Shown here: positions 22,079-33,037 of the stretch, one piece after another | Position numbering within the stretch: the first letter of the stretch is position 1 | Layout of the letters: each line of letters opens with the position of its first letter | NCBI GenBank assembly: GCA_014825775.1 | Contig: MVAQ01000192.1 | Span: 1-42,121 of the forward strand | Origin: Krasilnikovozyma curviuscula | Lineage: Eukaryota > Basidiomycota > Tremellomycetes > Cystofilobasidiales > Mrakiaceae | DNA: 42,121 nucleotides | Direction of reading: 5' to 3' | The notes under the pieces: model-generated | Told to the model about the DNA's origin: nothing | Databases searched by the model: none | The model's input: the letters and a program-made list of their open reading frames with translations, nothing else | Made by a program: the position numbers and the translations under genes

Positions 22079-25078
22079 ATGGCAGAGCCTTCTGCCGATG
22101 ATAGTGATAGGTTCTCAACACCTGTGAAGCCTCAAGCAATACCACCCAAGAAGAAGAAAACTTTCAGAATAGCTGACGAAGGAAGCCCCCCACCTCCCAG
22201 TCCGTCGTCGAGCACACAAGTGCCAAGATCGCCTACAGCAGCTGAAGGATCCCCTCACTCGTACTCCTCACTCTCAATTCTAGCTCGCGAAGCCAAGAAA
22301 CAGCAGAAGGAGAATCCAAAAGCTGACTATAAGAATGGTTGGCACTTCTATACAAACCCGAACGAGTCAAACAACGGTGGAGAAGCTTCGGGGGGAAGAG
22401 GCTCCTCGAATATCCACATTAACAAGCAGAATCCTAGCGGATTTGGTGGACGGTATGAAGAACCAGAGCAGGAAGAGGCTCTGTTGGATGAGGGGAAAGG
22501 TGGAAAACCGAACAGGATGACAACTGTCAACATGATCTTCCTCAACTCTGGCATGCTGGGCGCCCAAATCGCTTGGTGCCTTGAACAAGGCTTTGGATCG
22601 CCATTCTTATTATCTTTGGGTCTCTCAGCTGAGCTGACAAGTCTGGTGTGGCTTGCTGGTCCAATTAGTGGTGCGCCCGCTCCTATCTCAATGCGGAGAC
22701 GGCGAAGTCGGCAGCTAAATTTCTGATCTCTTCTCAGGACTTGTAACACAACCTTTGATCGGTGCTATATCCGACTCATCTACTTCCAAGTATCGACGAC
22801 GGTATTGGATTGTTCTCAGCACAGCTGTAAGTTTATGGTGTAGCCTCCCTATGACAAGCTCAGTTCTGATCACAGCTTCTCTTTCTTTCCTAGGTCATGG
22901 TCTTCTCAACCCTTGCTTTAGCCTATGCAGATGTTCTTGGTGTCATTTTTGCTGGCTGGACCGGAGAAGGAGATTGGGACCCACGACGAAAACAGATGAT
23001 CAAAACCTGGAGCATCTCAATCGCTGTTGCCTCCTTCTACCTGCTGGACTTCGCTATCAACGCTCTACAAGCTTCTCTGAGAAACCTTCTGATGGATGTG
23101 ACTCCTGCTGAACAACTGGGAGAGGTGGATCTTTCTTCGTCCAGCCAGTCCATACCCTCTGCGTTGTATCTCGCTGACACATCGCTTTGACTGATTTAGG
23201 CGACTGCTTGGCAAGGGCGAATGACTCATATTGGAAATATCCTCGGATTTACTCTCGGTTTCCTTGACCTTGGGAACTGGGTCCTTTTTGCTTGGCTCGG
23301 TGGTGGGAATTTCAGAAAATTCTGCGTCATCATCATCTTTGTGTTGTCTGGAAGTGTTTGGATAACTTGGTGAGTCGCTTCTCCATCTCCCAACTAACTT
23401 CATCTAAATTCTAAATCTGCCCTCTCGCCATCCTCGTAGTGCGACACAGGAAGAGTTTCCACCAGAAGAAGACATCATCGCTCGAAGGAGTCGTGCCAGA
23501 GACATCGTCTCGAACATATACAACTCGATCCTGCATCTTCCGAAACCAGTCAGGAGAGTCTGCTACGTTCAAATTTTTGCATTCATGTCTTGGTTCCCGT
23601 TCCTGTTCTACGCGTGAGTTGGACATGTTTTCGCTTGAGAGCTTGTTTCATGTGATTTCCAATCGTCGACACCGTCCCCATTTTCTGTGCCAAAAGGACC
23701 GCGTGGGTAGCAGAAGTAATGGCATACGAGAACGGTGGTATTCCTGTTGATCCGGATCAGTCAGGTCGAGCTGGCTCTTTCGCAATGTTGGGATATTCGG
23801 TAGTCGCCGTGGTTGCTGGAACAGTTCTTCCCTATTTGGCGGAGAGAGATCGGAGATTGCTAGCACCTGATTCGACCCAGGAAGGTGAAGAGACCCTTGA
23901 AGAAGCTGAATACAGACGGATCAAGGAGCTCGTTGAGGAGTGGAAAGCCGAGAGTAAAAGACAAGGCCGAAAATTAAAGCTGCCTACTAGTGAGTAACAC
24001 TCGGTCCCTTACCTGCGTATAGGTTCGGATTCGACCTAAACTAGTTTCAACTCTCCAGTGCCGTTTATGCTCCGGAACATCTGGACTTCAGCGCTCGTTT
24101 TGTTCGGTTTGCTGATGATGGCCACGTTCTTCGTGAGGCACGTTTGGCAGGCTACAGTAATCGTAGGAATGGTTGGAATCTGCTGGGCAGTTGCCTGTTG
24201 GGTGGTAATTTTAGATATTTCATCCCAATCTATGAGTCTCCGTCGCTGACATGGTCTATTTTACCTTGCTAGCCTTTTGCCATCATCATGGAGTTCCTCA
24301 AAGAACTCGGTGACAAGCAGGCTGCTGCCGAAGCGGCCGCCTTGAACCCAGCAGTGGAAGCGCCTCCAACTAGACCAGGTGGCTCTATTGCCAGGTCTCA
24401 GAGTACTCCGGGCAGAATGTTTGCAGCTTCCTCGTCGGACTTCAACAATGACAGTATTGCCAGCGAACGGACACAGTTGCTAGTGAGAAGACACAGCATG
24501 ATGGACACCACAGAACTAGTTGATGATATGAAGTATGAAGGCGAGGGTCCAGTGGCTAGTGGTACGATTTTGGGGATTCATGTGAGTGGACAATTGAGAG
24601 TGCTGGATGTTTTGGAAACCAACTGATGTGAGCTGGATTGACATTAGAATCTCTCTATTGTGTTCCCACAATTCATTGTGAGTCATATCTCTAATGGTTC
24701 TTACGCTGCCTTCAGCTCCAACTTATGGATTTGTTATTTATTAGATTGCTATCGTCGCTTCCATCATCTTCAAGATCGTTGCATCACTCGGCCTTGCTGC
24801 CCAGGATCCATTGATACATGCGGTTGGATTTGAGAGTGGGGGGGATGGTGATGCTGGTGTTGCTTGGGTGATGCGATTCGGTGGGCTTTGCGCGTTCGCT
24901 GCAGCTGGAATTTGCAGACGCGTTCCTCCAACAAAAACAGAGAAGGCAATGAGACGCCGTTTGGGAGAGGCTAGTATCTCCATTTTCATTCCCTCCCTGA
25001 AAAACATACTGACTTTCTTCGCGGCTGATCAAAACAGATGCGCGAGAACGAAAGGGAAGAGACGTACGCAGAAGATGA
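22079..25078 (+). CDS. SUT/GPH-family disaccharide:proton symporter
   Basis: Eleven exons (22079-22670, 22738-22826, 22894-23124, 23200-23369, 23440-23613, 23697-23989, 24059-24204, 24273-24581, 24648-24677, 24746-24974, 25038-25078) join in phase to 767 aa. After a hydrophilic N-terminal extension of about 150 residues, the first helices follow TTVNMIFLNSGMLGAQIAW. The family signature lies around LVTQPLIGAISDSST followed by RRRYWI. It is a major-facilitator protein with about 12 helices, close to fungal sucrose/maltose carriers such as fission yeast Sut1. It is expected at the plasma membrane. The acceptor at 23694-23696 is AAG. One exon is only 30 nt. The C-terminus is uncertain: canonical splicing gives a stop at 25076-25078, while another frame of the last exon stays open to 25091. 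Substrate is inferred. Confidence 0.87.
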
Positions 25079-25311
25079 GACTAACGAATAAAAGGACAGC
25101 GAAATGCTCTGTAACGATCATTCCATGAAATTGCATATACACTATCAATGGACTCTGAGAAAATGTTTTGGAGTTGAGTCTAGCAAATGGCAAACACTTA
25201 GAACTCATTCCTCTTGCTTCACCGTAGTTTTCTTCCAGTTTTGTTTTCGAGCGCTACACTTTTTTTTTGAGTTGCGCACTCGACACCTTTTTGCAACCCA
25301 TCAAAGCAATC

Positions 25312-28300
25312 ATGGCTCCTTATTCCAAGCCAGAGACGAGCTTGAAAAGAGCTGAAGGTGAGAGTTACTTTCCAACTTGTCTTGGTCCTGGGATCAATTT
25401 TTTCGTGAGCTAAATCGATTTCTACTGCTTCTCAGAGCTCCTCTCGCTCTCCCCACCAAAGGAGAAGGAAGCTCTCGATGCTCTCTCAGAAGTCTTCATC
25501 TCCAAGAGATTCAAATCCACTCCAGTCACCGCCTTGGAGCCAGTCATCGTCAGGTCAGTGCATATTCTCGCGCAGTGGAGAGGCGTCTGGATGGAAAGGA
25601 GAGAAGACGATACTGACGGCCTTGAAATTTGTATTTCTTACTTGCAATAGGTTCTTGGAGCTGTGTGTTACCATGAGGAAGGCTAAGGTTGCTAAAGATG
25701 GACTGGGAGCTTACAGGTGAGTTTTTTCTCAAAGCGCTTGAACATTTCTTTTCAAGCTTGTTACCTGGGTTCTTCAGCTTCAGAGGCTGAGTAGACGTGA
25801 AAACGACCACTGACCAATGTAAAACTTTTAGAAACGTCGCTCAATCTTCCAACGTTGGCTCTATCGAACTTGTCATCAAGAAATTCTTGGCTGCTGCCAC
25901 TCAGAAGGTCACTGAAGCTGTCGCTGCTGCTGCTGATGCTGTCGCTGCTTCCGGTATTGAGGAAGATGCTCAACAACAGGATGATGAAGATTTGGATGCG
26001 CCTCTGGAACCATCAACCATGTTGCTTCTCTCTGTGGATGCTCACAAGGACAGAACCGACCGTCAGCTCGTCTTGCCTAGCCTGAGATTCCTCTGGGAGT
26101 GTTTGAGAGTTTGTTTAGAGGTCCTCAGAAACAGCGCTAGATTGGAGATTGTTTACCAAGTACGTGTTCTTCTGTCGCATTCATGACGACGGATTCGCTC
26201 TCTGGGTGACTGACCTACTAAAGTAAATTTTTACTTGTTTGCAGTCCATCGTCGCTCAAGCATTCTCCTTCTGCGTCACCCACTCTAGAAAGACTGAATT
26301 CCGTCGTCTTTGCGAAATCATCCGCAAAGATCTGGCGACTGTCAACAAGTACGCTCACCAAACCAATACCATCAACCTCTCCGACCCGGAAGTCTTAACC
26401 CGTCACTTGGAAACTCGTTTCCTGCAGTTGAACTCTGCTGTCGACTTGGAGCTGTGGCAGGAAGCTTTTAGAAGTGTTGAGGATATCCAAGGTCTCTTGA
26501 GCAACCCCTCCAGCAAAAAGGCCACCAAGCCTGGTATGATGGCCAACTACTACGAGAAGCTTACCAAAGTCTTCAAAGCCGAAGGATCTGGCAGTATGAG
26601 CGTCTTCCACGCTGCCGCATGGGGGAGATATTCTCAGTTCATCGAGAAGGTCAAGGTAGTCGAAGGTGAAGCCGCGCAGAAGTTGGCTGGATTTGTCCTG
26701 CTCAGTGCCCTTGCCGTCCCAGTGATGGGTGAAGATGGCGGCAGAAACTTGGGAAAACTCGTCATGTTGCTGAATCTGCCAAAGATGCCAACTAGAGGCG
26801 GCCTGATGAAGGAAGCTGTCAGTGTTCCTGGCTGTCTTTGTCGACTTCATTCTTGTACTCATCTCAATTCCCCCTTTTTTAGATCGATCGCAACGTTCTT
26901 GCTAAAGTTGCTCCAGAGTTGAAGCAGTTATACACTCTGCTCGAGTCTGATTTCCACCCACTCTCAATCGTATCATCCACCGCTCCGTTGATCGCCGCTC
27001 TCACTGCATCACCCGACTTTGCTCCTTACGCTCAACCTATCAGAGACGTCGTTGTCTCAAGACTCTTCCAGCAACTTTCTCAGGTCTACGATGCCGTCTC
27101 CATTGATCACGTCGTGTCCCTCGTCGCACCATTCGAGATCAGCAGAGAACAACTCGAGAAGTTCGTCATGGCTGCTTGCAAGAGAGGAGAGCTTTCTGTC
27201 CGTATCGATCACGTGGAAAAGTCAATGGTTTTCAAGGATGAAGCATTTACTACCTCTGGCTCCTCTTCTTCCAACACTGGCAACCTTCAGCTGTCCACTT
27301 CTGAGCTTGTTCGAACTCAACTCGCCAGACTTGCTTCCCTTCTCCACAAATCCGTGAACTACATTGATCCGTCTATTGCTATTGCCGCCAAAGAAGCTCA
27401 ACAAACCGCCATCGCCAACGCACTTGCCCAAGCCGAGGAAGAGCGTAAGGCTTACTCTGTCCGCAGAGCCATCGTTGCTAGAAGAAAAGAGCTCACTGAA
27501 GAGCTCAACATCCGCAGGGCAACTGAAGAAGCTGCTGCCAGAGAGAAAAAGCAGAAGGCTGCGGCGGAGGAAGCCAAGAAGAGGGAAGAAGAGCTGTTCA
27601 AGAAGATGCAGAGGGAGAAGATTCAGAGAGAAATTGACCAAGTCAGAATCGACGAGGCCAGAAAGCTCGCCGAGTCTCTGAAACAGAAGGGTGGTCTCAA
27701 GGTTGATGCCGACGTGAGTTTCTTGCCATCAAGCCTTCGTTTGCTGTTAGCATGCTGATCGTCAATCTCTTGGGCCTAATAGAAAATTGACAACATGGAC
27801 ACTGATGGCCTCGTTCAACTCCAAGTCGAACAACTTGAGAAGGAGAAGAAGGAAGTCGCTGAACGATTGCGTATCATCTCCAAGAGAGTTGATCACATCG
27901 AGCGTGCCTTCAGAAAGGAAGAATTGCCTCTCGTCCTTCAAGACTACGAGCGTCAAAAAGCCGAAGATCTCGCTATCCACCAAGCTACCTACCAACAACT
28001 TCGTGAAGATGCTCAAGCTAAGCATGAGGCTGATCTTGCTTTGAAGCAGAGGTTGGCCAGAATCTTGCCGGATTACAATAAGGTGAAGGAGGAAATCATG
28101 AGCAAAAAGGCGGTCGAGTTCAAAGAGAAAAAGGAGAGGGCTGCGATTGCTATGGCTGAAGAGAAGGCTGCTTACAAAGCCCAGGTCTTGGCTGATAGAG
28201 CTGAGAGGAGGAGAATTGCTGAAGAAGAAGAGGCTCAACGACTAGAGGAAGAAGCTGCTTACGCCGCCGAAGAAGGTTTGTTCCTACATATCCTGCCTCA

Positions 28301-28899
28301 TTCTCTATGAAAATGACTAACCCTTTATTTATTTTATAGAACGCAAAAGGGAAGAGACTGCACGACGTGAAGCTGAAAGGGAAGAGCAGGAACGATTCGC
28401 CGCTGAGAAGGCTACCAAGGAAGCCGCTGAGAGGGAACAACGGCTCAAGGAGAGAGAAGCACAGCGCGAGAAGGATGCTGAGCTTCTCAGGCTGCGTAAC
28501 GAGAGGGAAGCCGCTGCCGAGGCGAAGCAACAGGCTCTTTTGTCCGGTCGGGCTCCGCCTGCTGCTGCCGCTGCTTCACCAGCTGGACTCCCTGTCAAGG
28601 CCGGTGGATGGCGTGACCGAGTTGCTACTGGTGGGGCTAGTGCTTCTGACTCTCCTTCTGCGGGGGCTTACAGACCACCCACTCGTGGTGGATCCACATG
28701 GGCTCCTCGATCTGCTGCTTCCACACCCGGTGCGACATCTCCCGCTACTTCATCACCAACTTCAACTCCAGCACCGGTATCAGCTCCATCGCCCACACCT
28801 ACTTCAGCACCTGCAGATGATGGCTTCACTGAAGTAAGGCCACAGAGGTATGTACCTGGGCGCGGCAAGTGGTCGTCGAACCGTGGAAGGGGTTTGTAA
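25312..28899 (+). CDS. tif32: Eukaryotic translation initiation factor 3 subunit A
   Basis: Eight exons (25312-25357, 25436-25553, 25651-25716, 25832-26159, 26245-26817, 26883-27713, 27783-28275, 28340-28899) join in phase to 1004 aa, near the size of fungal eIF3a. The N-terminal helical repeat begins ETSLKRAEELLSLS and continues through KEKEALDALSEVFISKRF. The PCI region contains VVSRLFQQLSQVYDAVSI. The C-terminal half is a long charged coiled coil, Glu/Lys/Arg-rich, ending with a Pro/Ala/Ser stretch and an RG-rich tail. eIF3a is the scaffold of eIF3 on the 40S ribosome. An Ala-rich insertion with an acidic patch lies near residue 100. Only 233 bp separate it from the transporter stop, and 158 bp from the convergent beta-glucosidase. 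Confidence 0.96.
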
Positions 28900-29057
28900 A
28901 GATTACTAGTTTGTTTTCAAGATTGCGTATCGATCTCATTTTCTCATCAAATAAAGTGTTTGGAACTTGTGCTGCCACTCCGCTCGCTTTTTCGTGCTCT
29001 TCTGCGAGGGGCAAGGATGAATACAGTGATTGATGTTACATTTTGGATAGATGATTT

Positions 29058-32000
29058 TTAAGAACCAATTCTGTATAACCCCGTCTCCAGGTGCAGATTT
29101 CTAGAAGAGCTACCAACGTAGATTCGGATATCATTTTCGGGAACCCACGTCTGTTTCACCACGTCCCAAGAGGAAATGTCTTTGTTCCTCAGGGAGAAGG
29201 TGAACTTTTCAGTTTCCCCAGCTGGAACCATCTTCTTGTCGAACCCTCTGAGCTTTCTCAGAGGCAACTTGTTGTCTTCACCGCTACCAAACGCAATGTA
29301 GAGCTGAGCAACTTCCTTCCCATCCACCAGCCCAGTGTTTTGGACGTCAACCGTCACCAAGTAGACGTGATCATAGAGCCCCGCAGATCCTGAGAACTGT
29401 TCGTTCGTCTCCTGAATGGCATCTTTGTCCGCAATGTGACGGGGAGTACATTCGATGTTGGAGTATGAAAAGGTAGTGTAACCTGGAGAAAAAACAATGA
29501 GCGCTCGCTGTGGAATATAGATATACAAACAAGGAATTGACTCACTCAGTCCTGCTCCAAACTCGTATCTTGGCTCGATATCTTCATGGTCAAACCACAG
29601 GTAGTCCACCAGTTGACCCTCTGAAAAGGTAGCGTTCGGTTGCTGCAAAGGTCTGTCCAAACTGGCTTCAACAGGTGGCCAGTCCGATAGCTTCTTAGCG
29701 ATGGTGAATGGGAGCTTTCCACTTGGGTTGACATCCCCAAATAATACAGAAGCGATGGAGTTCCCCTAAATCCAGGCAAATCGAGCTAGTCAACTCTCAG
29801 ATCCAAATGAAAACAAGGTTCAGACTACTCACGCTCTCTTGTCCGGGGAGATGAGCATAGACGATAGAAGAGACGTTAGGATGATTGACAAATGATTCCA
29901 TATCAATGCTGTAGGAAGAAGAGATCAGATTGCTCCTTTTAATTGTTGCAAAAGGATTTTGGCTCACTCACCTGCTGGGAGCATGGATGACCACGACGAC
30001 ATGCTTGTTGTTCCCCGCGACTGCTTGGATGAGCTTTTCGCCCTCATTCCAAAGCTTCAGGGAGTCTCTATCAAACCCTTCCATTGCAAACGCGTTCACG
30101 AAAACTACTGCGACCTCTGCTGCTGCCGCGGTCTTCGCAATGTTCGAGTAGGCCGCATCGTCAAGCACATAATCCATCTTGATGCCAGCGCTTCTACACC
30201 TAGCCGCTAGAGCCTCAAACGGAGTGATGACGTAGGAAGCAAAGCAAGTCCCTGAACCCCCAGCCAAAGTCACTGTTCCTGGCCAAAAGTAAGGCTTTTC
30301 CTTCGACTGGCACATGTTATCGCTGCCACAGCTTTGAAGACCCAATGGAGAAGGTCCTGCATCAGACCCAAAGATACCGAGTCTACGGAGAGACTTTTTG
30401 AGCGGAAGGATCCCGTTCTCATTCTTCAGAAGAGTGATTGCTTCAGCAGCAACCTTTTCGATGATGATGGAGTGGTTTGAGCGAACGTCCGGCACGTCTT
30501 CGTAGAGAAAGCCTTCTTCAAAGCCTCCAAGATCAAAAAGCGATGAATCGATGTTGTCATTAATGACAAGAGCATTTTCAGATGGTACGAATGGACGAGG
30601 TTCGTTGGTTGGTGACTTTGGGAAGTTGACGTCCTGCTTTAGAGCGTAGTAAGGGGCAAGGATTCTACGTGGCCGCCGTCAAATAACGTCACCAAACAGA
30701 GCCAGCTAAGATGTCTAAATCTAAACTCACCGAATAGCCATGTCTTGCAAACGCTTTTTTGGTACCGAACCATCTTGCACAAGTTTGATCAGACCCAACC
30801 CGACTGAATTAAGAAAGCATGTCAGATGGATTGGACTTCTCAACTTGACCCGTCACACATACAATCTCCGCCTTCAGAAAGACCAGTGCCAGGCATTCTG
30901 CAGAAGAGGTATCGTCAGTATACGCCTTAAAGCCAACCGATCAATTGAAAGACGCACGTAACATCAAGACCATTCAGCGCAGCGTTGAGATTTCCTGGTG
31001 GTCCCCATGTAGCATCCCAACTGGTTATTGTGTTAAGAGATGTTTCTTCAGGGACAGACCCAGGAAAGAAATTCAACAGGGCACTGGGATCGACTTACTC
31101 GCTCAAAACATGACCTTGGAAGTTCAATTCAGTCTTCAAGATGGTATTGAGGATGTAATGGTTTTCGCAAGCGTGTGTTCCATTGATAGAGTTGTAGCTA
31201 CACATCATTGATCCAGAACCTGCTCTGACGGATTCGGCAAAGGGTGGGAGGTAGAGCTCGTGAAACGTCTTATCGTCAACATCGGAGGAGATTTGAATAA
31301 AAGATTGATCGGTACCGTTGATTCTCTAAATGATTTGAAGAAAATAAATCAGTGTCAAATAGCTTTGGTTGGACCTGTACTGTCAAAACGGACCAGCCGA
31401 GGGTTTCTCCACCGCTCCTGTTCGTACAAAATGAAATGTTTCATGCAAGTCACCACGCCCTGGTCTTGAATTCCTTTGACAGAGAGATACGTAGCTGCAC
31501 CGCTCAGATAAGCATCCGATCCGAATCCCTGCCGGTGTTGTGAATTAGGATAAGGAAATGTATAGTGAATAGAATTGTAAGGTGCTTACCTCCCAATTTC
31601 TCCCATTTAAAGGATTCCTACCCAGAGGGGCCGAATCTGGACCGAGATGGATATGTACACCTCTGTTTCTGAATTCCTGACCGATGGCAGCTGCCCTTTG
31701 ATACATGAGGTCTCTATCCCAAGTGGCAGCGACAGTTTGGCCCGCAGGCTAGAACCAGATGTAGATAATCAGCTACATCAACAGCTTGAAGCTTGAAGTG
31801 AACCCTTCTTACGAATTGGCTAACAAAATCTTCGAACCTAAGCCCTGTAGGACCATCCTGTAGTAAGAAACCCCGGAGGGAGAGAGGGAGGGGGGAGGTG
31901 AGCCAAGAACCAAATCTAGATATACATACTTGTCGCCATTTCCCTACCTGAGCACACATAGACGGTATTCCCAAACGAGGGACTGCTCCTGTATTCCCTT

Positions 32001-32346
32001 CACATGGTCCCCTTAAGTGGAAAAGCCCCATTAGACTGCTGGTATTTCGATCTTCTCCTCGCAAGACTAGTACTCACTTGAATCCCGTGGTAAGATTGAC
32101 GAGCTCAGGTATAGTCATCTGGGACACAACCTTGGAGGCCTTTTCAAAGCCATCTGTCCATTTTCCGCCAGTTGCTAGGGCTACAAACGGGTATCAGGAT
32201 CAGTTTGGAGAGATGAACAGGACAGAGGTTCAAGAGGACTTACGGCCCTGGTATTTTCCCGGGACGACATCTTTCGCCAGTCGAGGGTCTGTCTTCAGTG
32301 CCAGACAGGACTCCAAAAGTAGGAGGATGGGATAGAGGTAGACCAT
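29058..32346 (-). CDS. Secreted GH3 beta-glucosidase
   Basis: This minus-strand gene starts at 32346 with a signal peptide (MVYLYPILLLLESCLA) and runs through about a dozen exons to the stop at 29058. GH3 features appear in order: QMTIPELVNLTTG, GPCEGNTGAVPRLG, DGPTGLRF, a substrate-binding CMKHF with EQE, then DVDDKTFHELYLPPFAE. The nucleophile aspartate lies in VLSDWDATWG, split by an intron. The second domain carries AAEAITLLKNENGILPL. The C-terminal fibronectin III-like domain reads LPLRKLRGF. The enzyme should release glucose from beta-glucosides outside the cell. One early junction is ambiguous: acceptors near 32008 (AAG) and about 25 nt upstream both keep the frame. The neighbouring Zn2Cys6 regulator is transcribed in the same direction. 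Confidence 0.9.
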
Positions 32347-33037
32347 TCTTAGATTTGGTCCAGTTTTGGTTCAGACGCAACCGCTGAGGGCAGAGTCCGA
32401 AGAAACACCTGAATAGGGATGTCGGCCTTGTTACTGCTTGACATGCTTGATGCAGTACTTGATCGACTAAGATTGATATGAAATGTCAACTACATCAAAT
32501 GAGCAACTACACGCTATAAAAAAAGAGACGAATTAATATACAAAACACCGATCACTGAAACGGAGAACAGAAAATGAAGTTCTGATATCGAGACGAAGAG
32601 TATCCCTGTTGGTATGCTTGAGAACCGGATAGGCTGGGTGGGAAGATTGGTGGTCGGAAGAGGTAGGAATCCAGAAGAAAATGCTCAAAATGATTGAAAA
32701 TGTAAACAAACGTAACAGGTGGCTTGAGAGCGAACCAGCTATCCAACCCTTGTTAACACCCTATGAGCATGATCAAGGAATGAAAACAAGGGTCTGAGAG
32801 GGGAGATGCCCGATATGGGACCATAGCGAGGTTTATAGCGCGGTTGAGCTGCGAAGAAGATCCTGACACAGCGAGAGACACAAGATAACGAGCCTTGTGC
32901 TATTTAATTTTTAATTTTTTTTTAATTTTTTAATTTTGCGCAAAGAATAATCAGTGTTTTTGCTCATAGATACATTGTCATGTCGGAAATATATAAAGGT
33001 ACATTTTGAGGGGACGACGCCGCGCTCATTCATTTTA
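32347..33037 (-). promoter_or_regulatory. Beta-glucosidase promoter region with AT tract
   Basis: The gap between the beta-glucosidase start and the regulator's stop holds no supported gene. A pronounced AT tract at 32901-32937 (runs of T broken by TAA) may be nucleosome-poor. Short frames have no family features. Confidence 0.4.
32901..32937. repeat. AT-only low-complexity tract
   Basis: Thirty-seven bases consist only of A and T, mostly the imperfectly repeated unit ttaattttt. Poly(dA:dT) tracts of this type often keep promoters free of nucleosomes. Its position 555 bp before the beta-glucosidase start makes this possible but unproven. Confidence 0.7.

Noticed and set aside
31990..32040. 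A ninth AAG acceptor in the beta-glucosidase gene
   Set aside because: A CAG acceptor slightly upstream also keeps the frame, adding about eight residues, so this junction cannot be counted as evidence for AAG use.
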